A DNA stretch of 64,000 bases, from the NCBI RefSeq assembly GCF_036320965.1, contig NC_092234.1, forward strand, positions 41,809,032-41,873,031, written 5' to 3'. The translations under genes were made by a program, and so were the position numbers. Position 1 is the stretch's first letter, and every line of letters begins with the position of its first letter. The notes under the pieces were generated by a model. That model was not told the DNA's origin and ran no database searches. It saw only the letters and a list, made by a program, of their open reading frames with translations. This document shows positions 55,975 through 64,000 of this stretch, piece by piece. The DNA comes from Panulirus ornatus (taxonomy: Eukaryota > Arthropoda > Malacostraca > Decapoda > Palinuridae).

Positions 55975-56870
55975 AAAGTCTTCGAAGGTCTTCACCCCCA
56001 CACCCAGGGTGTAGGGTTGGGTCGTTGGTCGACCAGGCTGCTTGGTTAGGTCGTTGGTCGACCAGGCTGGTGGGTTGGGTCGTTGGTCGACCAAGGTGTT
56101 GGTTAGGTCGTTGGTCGACCAAGGTGTTGGTTAGGTCGTTGGTCGACCAGGCTGGTTGGTTGGGTCACTGGTCGACCAGGCTGGATGGTTGGGTGGTTGG
56201 TCGAGCAAGGTGTTGGAAGCCGCAGCCAGACTGAGGCAGGCCCCCAGAGCCTGGCTGGTGTGGTACATTTTGTAGGTAGTTGTCCAGTGCAGTCTTGACC
56301 TTGTCTACCGTGCAGCATCCCAGGCTGTTTCTGACGGTAGATGGCGGCCAGGAGGTGTTGAAGAGTCTTGGGCCCCGCCCGCAGGTTTAAGGTCTTCTCC
56401 CTCTCATGTCGTGCATAAGGCCACCTCTGGATTCCTGAGTCGTTATCACACACGCCAGAACTTATACTAGTTTTCCAGAGGATATTCAGCGCAAGTGTCA
56501 TGCATTTCTTCACAAAGACTGAGTTGCACGAGCCCAGGGTCTAGGGCTGAGTGCAGGGGTATGCTCTCAATGGCACCTCTCGATATCTTGCGAGGGTGAT
56601 TTCTGCTGTGTATGCTCGGGTGAGGGAAGGGGTACTGCGGTGTAGGAAGAAGTCTGTTGAGTCATTCATCTTCAATGTGGTTTTTGGCTGAGCAAAATAC
56701 CGATTCATATTACCTATTTAGGATCTTAATCATCTCCAGGCAATCGTCTGTAAAACATCTTCTTCTGTTTGATCTCTATCAACGGAGTTTTGTGGTCTTA
56801 CATTTGCACAAAGCGACACAGTAATGAAGTTTTCTCTCTATGTAACAACAACATGACCTCTGTGACCTTA
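55975..56870 (-). mobile_element. L1-type LINE, copy D, internally deleted
   Basis: The minus-strand end (LSLAAAS, MREDL region, LNLRAGPKTLQHLLAAIYRQ) matches copies A-C. Further in, ALNILWKTSISSGVCDNDSG and GIQRWPYARHERE correspond to the thumb region. Beyond that the frame reads NSVDRDQTEEDVLQTI and MNRYFAQPKTTLKMNDSTDF, which parallels the endonuclease-RT linker of L4 (RQHESVFSEPKTTLQMI). The RT palm is therefore missing between linker and thumb: an internal deletion. Terminal minisatellite at 56010-56215. Confidence 0.8.
56010..56215. repeat. About 30-bp minisatellite inside LINE copy D
   Basis: Units TTGGTCGACCAGGCTGGTTG with GGTTAGGTCG or GGTTGGGTCG. It keeps the GTCGAC word seen in copy A. 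Confidence 0.92.
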
Positions 56871-57227
56871 ACCTTGTGACCTGTGAGAAACAGCGGCGCT
56901 ACAGCGGCCATACCTGTCCCCCCCCCCTCGGGTGCTGAGAGTGAGCGTTGCGTGTCGTCGCCGGCACCAGTGAGTTATGGTGCCGACAGAATGGATGAGA
57001 AATGCAGCAAGACGCATCCCCCCGGTGGCCCTCGCCTCCATAATAGCGAACATAAAACCCCGGGAAAAATGGTAGTCAAGAAGCGTTGCCCCATACAGAC
57101 GGCGGGGACATCACACGACAACCACCACCTTCACAACGTAAATCTTAACACCCGGAAAAACACGCGACGCGGCCCAACAGCCTCACCATGAGCGACACAA
57201 CACGTCCGGGAGGGAGGAGGAGAGACA

Positions 57228-57228
<1 letters not shown>
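56871..57228. other. No gene recognised
   Basis: A C run lies at 56918-56926. A 103-codon open frame (56883-57191 plus) has no recognisable domain. Confidence 0.35.

Positions 57229-57262
<34 letters not shown>
57229..57262. repeat. (CA)n microsatellite
   Basis: Perfect CA tract of about 17 units. Confidence 0.97.
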
Positions 57263-57264
<2 letters not shown>

Positions 57265-57347
57265 AGACTGTAAACACCCCGTAAAGCCCTACTGACGACG
57301 GAGTCTTGCGAGAGACGTACGTCCATCGTCGCTGGCATCTCTTAAGT

Positions 57348-57868
57348 GTCTCCCTGAGCCAGGGAGGGTAGGGCGGGGATCCCTGAGCCAGGGAGGGTAG
57401 GGCGGGGATCCCAGAGCCAGGGAGGGTAGGGCGGGGATCCCAGAGCCAGGGAGGGTAGGGCGGGGATCCCAGAGCCAGGGAGGGTAGGGCGGGGATCCCT
57501 GAGCCAGGGAGAGGACGACGGGGATCCCTGAGCCAGGGAGGGTAGGGCGGGGATCCCTGAGCCAGGGAGGGTAGGGCGGGGATCCCTGAGCCAGGGAGGG
57601 TAGGGCGGGGATCCCTGAGCCAGGGAGAGGACGACGGGGATCCCTGAGCCAGGGAGGGTAGGGCGGGGATCCCTGAGCCAGGGAGGGTAGGGCGCGGATC
57701 CCTGAGCCAGGGAGGGTAGGGCGGGGATCCCAGAACCAGGGAGGGTAGGGCGGGGGTCCCTGAGCCAGGGAGGGTAGGGCTGGGATCCCAGAACCAGGGA
57801 GGGTAGGGCGGGGGTCCCTGAGCCAGGGAGAGCACGACGGGGCTCCCTGAGCTAGGGAGAGTAGGGCG
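57348..57868 (+). repeat. 29-bp array of G-quadruplex motifs (about 18 units)
   Basis: Units CCCTGAGCCAGGGAGGGTAG followed by GGCGGGGAT. GGGAGGGTAGGGCGGGG or a near form satisfies the canonical four-run G4 rule in about 14 units. Three units read GGGAGAGGACGACGGGG or similar and break it. The complementary strand encodes an artefact Pro-rich frame. Confidence 0.98.
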
Positions 57869-58254
57869 GGGGTCGGTAATCTCAATAACCGTACAGTACA
57901 GGAGGCACTACCACGGAGACGGACGGCCTTGGGTACCCACGTCTCTGGCAGGAAACAACAGAACATCGTCAAGCAAGAATAATAACAAGAGCAGCAGCGG
58001 CGGCGTCTGAGGTGCACCACTCATACAACCCCAGATAATAATCATTAACTCAACAGCACCACGTTTTCTACATCTCAAGACCTTCCCAACATAATCAGAG
58101 AGCCACGTTTTCTGTATCAACCAACAACAACAACAACAACCAATGAGAACAATGGCGATAAACAACCCAATTATAACACAGACGGTTGTAAAGGTAGCAT
58201 CCTTCTATATATTCTATCTCGTTTATTCATTTATCATACTTTGTCGCTGTATCC
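57869..58254. other. No gene recognised
   Basis: Contains a CAA run at 58122-58140. No supportable product. Confidence 0.45.
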
Positions 58255-58256
58255 GA

Positions 58257-58630
58257 GGGAAGGAGAGAAGCAACAGGGTGGTGGAGTGTGAGGGAAGGAG
58301 AGGAGCAACAGGGTGGTGGAGTGTGAGGGAAGGAAAGGAGCAACAGGGTGGTGGAGTGTGAGGGAAGGAGAGGAGCAACAGGGTGGTGGAGTGTGAGGGA
58401 AGGAGAGGAGCAACAGGGTGGTGGAGTGTGAGGGAAGGAGAGGAGCAACAGGGTGGTGGAGTGTGAGGGAAGGAGAGGAGCAACAGGGTGGTGGAGTGTG
58501 AGGGAAGGAGAGGAGCAACAGGGTGGTGAGCAACAGGGTGGTGGAGTGTGAGGGAAGGAGAGGAGCAACAGGGTGGTGGAGTGTGAGGGAAGGAGAGGAG
58601 CAACAGGGTGGTGGAGTGTGAGGGAAGGAG
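58257..58630. repeat. 35-bp minisatellite (about 11 units)
   Basis: Units GGAGCAACAGGGTGGTGGAG plus TGTGAGGGAAGGAGA, nearly identical. One unit near 58520 is truncated to GAGCAACAGGGTGGT. Confidence 0.98.
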
Positions 58631-58774
58631 CTTGCCCCTGCGTGCCTCGACCACTTGAAGGACACGCAGAACTCTGCTCAATTACGGGAAATAGTTACAA
58701 CATCAGGAGGTCCCCAGATGATGGGACGTGACGTTCTGCTACATGAGCAGCGGCCGGCACTTTAAGGATGGGTT

Positions 58775-58950
58775 GGTCGTCGGCAGGGGAGAGGGTCTGA
58801 ACTGGCAGGGGCGGTCTGGTCGTCGGCAGGGGAGAGGGTCTGAACTGGCAGGGGCGGTCTGGTCGCCGGTAAGGGGCGGTCTGGTCGTCGGCTAAGGAGG
58901 TCTCAACTGGTAGAGGTGGTCTGGTGGCCGGTGAGGGGAGGTCTTAGGCG
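58775..58950. repeat. Minisatellite of about 43 bp (4 units)
   Basis: Units GGTCTGGTCGTCGGCAGGGG plus AGAGGGTCTGAACTGGCAG, diverged toward the right. Confidence 0.92.
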
Positions 58951-59029
58951 GAGTTAATTCCCAGAGACCTGGTCATGTATGGTACCATGGTGTCATGAAG
59001 TGGACATAGCAATCCACGGAAACCACTCG

Positions 59030-59165
59030 AGCACGAGAGTACGACCCTCGAAGACGACAATGTGACCCCCTAGCACGACAGCACGACCCTGAATCACGAG
59101 GGTACGACCCTCAGTCATGATGGCCTGGCCTCTGACCACAGGGTCAAATGACAGGTCGAGGCCAC
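59030..59165. repeat. Foldback-type element of the 21-bp family
   Basis: The left arm has three to four diverged units (ACGAGAGTACGACCCTCGAA and similar). The centre has GATGGCCTGGCCTCTGACC against ACAGGTCGAGGCCACCATC, an extended imperfect palindrome. The right arm is reduced to CCCTCAGGAG. Confidence 0.8.
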
Positions 59166-59684
59166 CATCCCTCAGGAGTCGACCGGTCGTGTTGAACGTA
59201 CACACGACCAAGTCGTCGTCAGTAAGCAACACCGGGAATGTATTAATCTTCAGGCAGGAAGAACATTCACCTCTTACAAACCACACATGATAATTCCCAC
59301 ACACAAGCACAGATCGTGCACTTACACGCAGGTTGGCGAGTACACACACAGACGAACATAAACACCGCCTCCCACACAAACAAGCAAAAAAGAAACTAAA
59401 TCTTGAGACTTAATTGAATCTTCCTCTTTTTTTTTTTCTGAAGTTGACAAGATTAAGTATGATTTACTTCTTTAACATCCACTTATTTATTTATTACGTG
59501 GGTCAAGGTGGTCTGCTCCTACAGACAGACGGACTGACGCCATGCATGTTACCCCCCCACCTCCCCCTGGTTACCCAGCCAAGTGTCATGTGAGTCAGAC
59601 AGTCATGTCGTCAGGCCGGGAGGGGGGGCTGACCCAGGCACAACGGACGCGTCTGTCCTCGACCCGCACCAGCCAACATCACCC
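59166..59684. other. No gene recognised
   Basis: T run at 59428-59438. No product recognised. Confidence 0.45.
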
Positions 59685-60003
59685 GTAGTACCATCTACCA
59701 CCACGGTGTCATCTACCAACATGGTGTCATCTACCATCACGGTGTCATTTACCATCACGGTGTCATCTACCATCACGTTGTCATCTACCAACATGGTGTC
59801 ATCTACTATCACGGTGTCATCTACCATCACGTTGTCATCTACCATCACGGTGTCATCTACCATCACGTTGTCATCTACCATCACGGTGTCATCTACCATC
59901 ACGGTGTCATCTACCATCACGGTGTCATCTACCATCACGTTGTCATCTACCATCACGGTGTCATCTACCATCACGTTGTCATCTACCATCACGGTGTCAG
60001 CTA
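59685..60003. repeat. 18-bp minisatellite (about 17 units)
   Basis: Units CATCTACCATCACGGTGT. Variants GTTGT for GGTGT and CAACATGG for CATCACGG. The long Ser/Thr/Val open frame is an artefact of the 18-bp period. Confidence 0.98.
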
Positions 60004-60159
60004 TGATGGCATGCAGATGACGCCCCCGCTGCTAGTCATGCACACAGCGACGTGCTCATGCATTCATGACAGCATTATGATGTACATGTTTCTGTGCCAT
60101 GCCGCACATCGCCCCCTCCCCCTCTATCCAGGGTACAGGTCAAGGGTGTTGTGCCCTGG
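60004..60159. other. Spacer, no gene seen
   Basis: Ordinary sequence. Confidence 0.5.
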
Positions 60160-60395
60160 GAGCAGTACGACCACGGTACGACCCTTGAGCACGAAAGTAT
60201 GATGCCCTGAACTCTGACCTGTCCCTTACAAGTCAGGTCAAAGGCCAGGCCATTATACTTGAAGGTTGTACTGTCGTGGTGCGGCTAAGGGTCGTACCGT
60301 CGTGGCCATGGGTCGTACCATCGTTTCCCAGGGTCGTACCGTCGTGGCGTGGCCAAGGGTTGTACCGTCGTGAGCATGGGTCGTGCCATCATGTT
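60160..60395. repeat. Foldback-type element of the 21-bp family with DR1
   Basis: The left arm has one to two units (CGGTACGACCCTTGAGCACG). The centre has CTCTGACCTGTCCCTT against AGTCAGGTCAAAGGCCAGGC, with AGGTCAAAGGCCA at 60235-60247. The right arm has about 5 units of AAGGGTCGTACCGTCGTGGC. Both arms and the centre are present. Confidence 0.88.
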
Positions 60396-60474
60396 GGCTT
60401 CACTGGCTTTCAGCAGTGATGCCAACTTCCTGATCGGTGTTCACACCCTGCAGGAGACCCGAGGGAGGACCCCG

Positions 60475-60530
60475 GCAGGAGGAAGAGGAGAAGGAGGAGG
60501 ATGAGGAGGAGGAGGAGGAGGAGGAGCGTC
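60475..60530. repeat. (GAG)n purine tract
   Basis: GGAGGAAGAGGAGAAGG then GAGGAG units. Confidence 0.94.
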
Positions 60531-60667
60531 CGTCCCGAGGTGCCACATTCGCCTCACAGGTTCGTGTCATTTGTTACGTTACTGTGTCGGACGTGTTCCA
60601 GGACCCCGACCCCCGTACACGGCCAATGACCCCCCCTAGCTTCATCTGACTGGGTGCCTGGAGCTGA

Positions 60668-60669
<2 letters not shown>

Positions 60670-60744
<75 letters not shown>
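60670..60744. repeat. (CT)n microsatellite
   Basis: Perfect CT tract of about 37 units. Confidence 0.98.
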
Positions 60745-60747
<3 letters not shown>

Positions 60748-60934
60748 CACAGACGTACGTCACAATGCAACCTCACCCACCCCGTCCGCCACACGTATAT
60801 AGGCAAGGGGTGACACATTCCCCACACCTGGTCTCGACCAGGTGACTCCACTCCCTCCACATCCTGGGGTCACACTGCTGCTCCTCCTCCTGCTGGTCAC
60901 TCCAAACCCCATCAAGCCTACAGTACATCCACTT

Positions 60935-61130
60935 ACACGATCAGCCTACATCAACGTACACGATCAGCCTACATCAACGTACACGATCAGCCCACATCAA
61001 CGTACACGATCAGCCTACATCAACGTACACGATCAGCCTACATCAACGTACACGATCAGCCTACATATGTACAACGTACACGATCAGCCTACATCAACGT
61101 ACACGATCAGCCCACATCAACGTATACGAT
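60935..61130. repeat. 23-bp minisatellite (about 8 units)
   Basis: Units ACGATCAGCCTACATCAACG plus TAC, with CCCACATC variants and one insertion. Confidence 0.96.
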
Positions 61131-61304
61131 TAATGTTAACCTTCACTAATACCTGAGATGTCTTACTAATACGGTCTTTATCAGTCCTCTACTTCACTAT
61201 AGGATTGCCTAAGTACCGGGTAATACTACAGGAAGGTGACTACAGGTCATACTACAGGAGGAGGGTCAGTATAGGTAACCAGAGTACCGTCATCATTAGT
61301 GTTG
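61131..61304. other. Spacer, no gene seen
   Basis: ACTACAGG repeats three times near 61224-61260. Confidence 0.5.
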
Positions 61305-61465
61305 TGTCACTGGTCTGGGAGGGTCTGGAAGAGGGTCATCACTGGTCTGGAAGGGTCTGGAAGAGGGTCATCACTGGTCTGGAAGGGTCTGGAAGAGGGT
61401 CATCACTGGTCTGGAAGAGGGTCATCACTGGTCTGGAAGGGTCTGGAAGAGGGTCATTCATCATG
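61305..61465. repeat. 32-bp minisatellite (about 5 units)
   Basis: Units GGTCTGGAAGGGTCTGGAAG plus AGGGTCATCACT, one unit shortened. Confidence 0.96.
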
Positions 61466-61837
61466 TTATCTCTGATTATGAGGACTGTCATCCCCCACAG
61501 TCATCATCACTAACAAGACCACTGTAGTGCCTATGTGATCATCATCAGTGTGTGTGGTCTTCAGCCACGACGCGAGGCAGACCCTTCACCACCAGACCCC
61601 CGAGTCAGTGCCCCTCCTGCGCGCCTCCTCCTGCGGTACTTGTCGACGCCTGGCCATCATACACATTATGGACGGCCTCCGAGTCCTTTGAGGGCGAGCC
61701 ATCCATAAACGTCAAGTTGCGGCCACAATCATTCCATTTTCCAGCTCTGGCCACCACACGGAACAAACTCTCCTCCCATTTTTTATCTCCATGCTCAAGG
61801 TTCCCTTGCCTCCTTACAGTACCTTGTTGTGGTAAGA
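61466..61837. other. No gene recognised
   Basis: No recognised product. Confidence 0.4.
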
Positions 61838-62356
61838 CCCCTGGCACTACTGCAGGGGCGGCTGGCGTTACCTCACCCTGGCACTACTGCAGGGGCGGCT
61901 GGCGTTACCTTACCATGGCACTACTGCAAGGGCGGCTGGCGTTACCTCACCCTGGCACTACTGCAGGGGCGGCTGGCGTTACCTCACCCTGGCACTACTG
62001 CAGGGGCGGCTGGCGTTACCTCACCCTGGCACTACTGCAGGGGCGGTTCCGTTACCTCACCCTGGCACTACTGCAGGGGCAGCTGGCGTTACCTCACCCT
62101 GGCACTACTGCAGGGGCGGTTGGCGTTACCTCACCCTGGCACTACTGCTGGGGTAGCTGGCGTTACCTCACCCTGGCACTACTGCAGGGGTGGCTGGCGT
62201 TACCTCACCCTGGCACTACTGCAGGGGCGGCTGGCGTTACCTCACCCTGGCACTACTGCAGGGGCGGCTGGCGTTACCACACCCTGGCACTACTGCAGGG
62301 GCGGCTGGCGTTACCTCACCCTGGCACTACTGCAGGGGCGGCTGGCGTTACCTCAG
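61838..62356. repeat. 38-bp minisatellite (about 13-14 units)
   Basis: Units CTGGCACTACTGCAGGGGCG plus GCTGGCGTTACCTCACCC. One unit (62041-62075) has a 3-bp deletion. Long open frames are artefacts. Confidence 0.98.
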
Positions 62357-62789
62357 GTGTGGAGGCGCTGGCGGAGGCGGTGGTCTGTACTGTGACATTA
62401 ATGATGGGTTGGCGAGAACACAGCGGGAGTGGGCCGGTCCTCGCCCAGGAGAGCAGCGGCCGCACCACAACATGGAAGGAGGAGAAGGGAAAATGATGGC
62501 ACGACGCGTGGAAGGCCAGACATCGAGGTGGGGGAGAGAAGACCACTGCGGGGGAGCCACGTGTGGACGAAGGTGAGGGAACTGCTTGAGGAACCTCATT
62601 CATGAGGCAGGCAGGTCAGTCTGTACGGTCAAAAGCCCCGAGCTGACCCAAGCCTTCCAGCACGAGAGCCTGCCAGTCACGCCCACAGACAAGTAAAGGA
62701 AATGGCAGAGCCTGAGTGAGGCGTACTCAGGAGGGATACTGACAAGTACACAGACGAACAACGTCGTCATATATGGACGAATACTTTCA
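62357..62789. other. No gene recognised
   Basis: No supportable coding feature. Confidence 0.4.
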
Positions 62790-62925
62790 CTCAGTCTCGT
62801 CCTCGCTAACCACTGCAGCCCCGTCCTCGCTAACTACACCAGCCCCGTCCTCGCTAATCACTGCAGCCCCGTCCTCGCTAACCACACCAGCCCCGTCCTC
62901 GCTAACCACACCAGCCCCCCTCCCC
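62790..62925. repeat. 24-bp minisatellite (about 5-6 units)
   Basis: Units CAGCCCCGTCCTCGCTAACC plus AC or ACTG. Confidence 0.95.
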
Positions 62926-63329
62926 TCACTTTACTAACCACGCAGGGAATCATCAAAATCCCAACTACAGTGATGAAAACAAGTCGTGGTCTGGGACCTC
63001 GAACCTCCGCGCCCCCGGCACTCTCCCTCCTCCCCTCCCCTCCCTCTCCAGAACCAATCAGTGCGAGGATAATGAGAGCTGACGAAGCTGATGGAGGCAG
63101 CGGGCAAGGCGGTGGTGGGACGGGAGGGGGGAGGGGGGAGAAGAGTGGGGGAAAACGGAGGGGGAGGGAGGGAGGGGAGGAGCAGAAAGAGGAGTGGGCG
63201 TGGTCCTCCTCAGGTGACGCCCACCAGGGGCGAGCGAGGAAGGGGGTGGGGGGTGGGGGGGAGGGTCGTTTCTTCCTCAGGTGGATTTCGGCTGACCACA
63301 AGTTGTACTCCGAGGATCACTGGGTGTGG

Positions 63330-63331
<2 letters not shown>
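62926..63331. other. G-rich stretch, no gene recognised
   Basis: 63108-63270 is dense in GGGAGG and GGGGG words. It contains several potential G4 motifs and no recognised product. Confidence 0.5.

Positions 63332-63413
<82 letters not shown>
63332..63413. repeat. (CT)n microsatellite
   Basis: Perfect CT tract of about 41 units. Confidence 0.98.
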
Positions 63414-63416
<3 letters not shown>

Positions 63417-63699
63417 ACGGCCGGGATCTTCGCTACCCACGCCTTCCGCCAAACTCCCCGGCAGACAGTGAGTGTGCGTCGTGAGGAAATATTTCTCATT
63501 TCTCCCTGCTCAGCGCCTCGGCCCTCCTGACGCAGGTGTGGTTACGACCTGACGTATCCTGGTCACAGCAGAGGTAACCATCCCTGGCATGGCCTCCTCC
63601 ACACGTGCCTCCCTCAGGATACGTGCGACTCACGCCACGAACAATGAGTCACGGTTTACTAATGACGTTCCCCAGTCGATGGTCCGTCGGACTTGACCT
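63414..63699. other. No gene seen
   Basis: CTCATTTCTCCCTGCTCAG near 63495-63513 resembles a splice acceptor, but the frame after it closes within a few codons. Confidence 0.4.
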
Positions 63700-63935
63700 C
63701 TGGATCACGATGGTCTGATGGACTGGCCTTTAACCTGACTCTTCAAGGGGTCAGGTCAAAATCCAGGCCGTCATACTCGAAGACTCATACCGGTCGCACT
63801 CGAGGGTCGTACCCGTCTTGCTTAAGGGTAATACCCGTCGCACTCGAAGGTCGTATCCGTCGCACTCGAAGGTCGTACCCGTCGCGCTCAAGGGTAATAT
63901 AACCATCGCACTCGAGAGTCGTACTCCCGACCTAC
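63700..63935. repeat. Foldback-type element of the 21-bp family
   Basis: The centre has ACTGGCCTTTAACCTGACTC against GGGTCAGGTCAAAATCCAGG. The right arm has about 6 units close to CTCGAAGGTCGTACCCGTCG, a variant in which CCGTCG has become CCCGTCG. The left arm is missing. Confidence 0.82.
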
Positions 63936-64000
63936 AGAGCAGGAGGCGGCGTTTTAACTTATGCCCGTAAAAAGCGGCCCACCAGAGCACAATAAAACCC

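Noticed and set aside
57131..58020. Long Pro-rich minus-strand frames that resemble a collagen or mucin-like protein.
   Set aside because: They are the complement of the 29-bp G-rich array.

Overview
The window looks like eukaryotic nuclear DNA from an arthropod, most likely a decapod crustacean. Three things suggest this: the extreme density of long perfect dinucleotide tracts, a short interstitial run of the arthropod telomere unit TTAGG (18662-18686), and several families of degraded non-LTR retrotransposon (LINE) whose peptide signatures resemble those common in decapod genomes. The species cannot be determined from the sequence. There are no operons, ribosome binding sites or bacterial features.

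I find no complete protein-coding gene. Almost every long open frame is an artefact of a tandem repeat whose period is a multiple of three (21, 18, 33 bp and so on) or of a (GA)n, (CT)n, (CA)n or (TA)n tract. Three stretches could be host exons or small genes (21376-21645 minus, 40376-40714 plus, 46868-47338 plus), all at low confidence. If a real gene covers this window, its exons are small and this is intron or intergenic DNA.

There are four layers. (1) Simple repeats: about 14 long (GA/CT)n, 15 (AC/GT)n, 7 (AT)n and 2 (AAT)n tracts, mostly 30-125 bp and uninterrupted. (2) More than 30 local minisatellites with units of 12-58 bp, up to about 0.9 kb long (41394-42318, 30548-31275, 61838-62356, 57348-57868, 37168-37722). 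(3) Mobile elements. L1-type LINE 3' ends, named here for convenience, lie at 2540-3012, 7690-8790, 49040-49700 and 55975-56870 with short fragments elsewhere; nearly all are coded on the minus strand. L2-type LINE 3' ends lie at 6011-6352 (plus) and 20041-20960 (minus). An L3-type RT remnant lies at 5229-5900 (plus), and a longer L4-type endonuclease-linker-RT remnant at 44560-46115 (minus). A SINE-like element occurs at 76-195, 22810-23035 and as a trace at 14394-14470; an unclassified repeat family R occurs at 16785-17360 and 18597-19275. (4) A dispersed family of roughly 21-bp tandem arrays found at about 18 places.

The most interesting layer is the 21-bp family. The unit is close to GTACGACCCTTGAGCACGAC plus one base. 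At about ten loci the arrays point toward or away from an imperfect palindrome of about 60 bp built from AGGTCA/TGACCT motifs, so the whole unit resembles a foldback element: 21-mer array, palindromic centre, inverted 21-mer array. The centres carry DR1-type nuclear-receptor half-site pairs, and beside one locus there are seven exact AGGTCA half-sites within about 360 bp (25217-25574). Other points of interest are a shared 3' terminal motif between the SINE-like element and the L2 LINE, LINE 3' ends that have grown private minisatellites, an array of about 14 canonical G-quadruplex motifs, and arrays in which every unit carries a CCAAT box plus a near-CRE, or an E-box.
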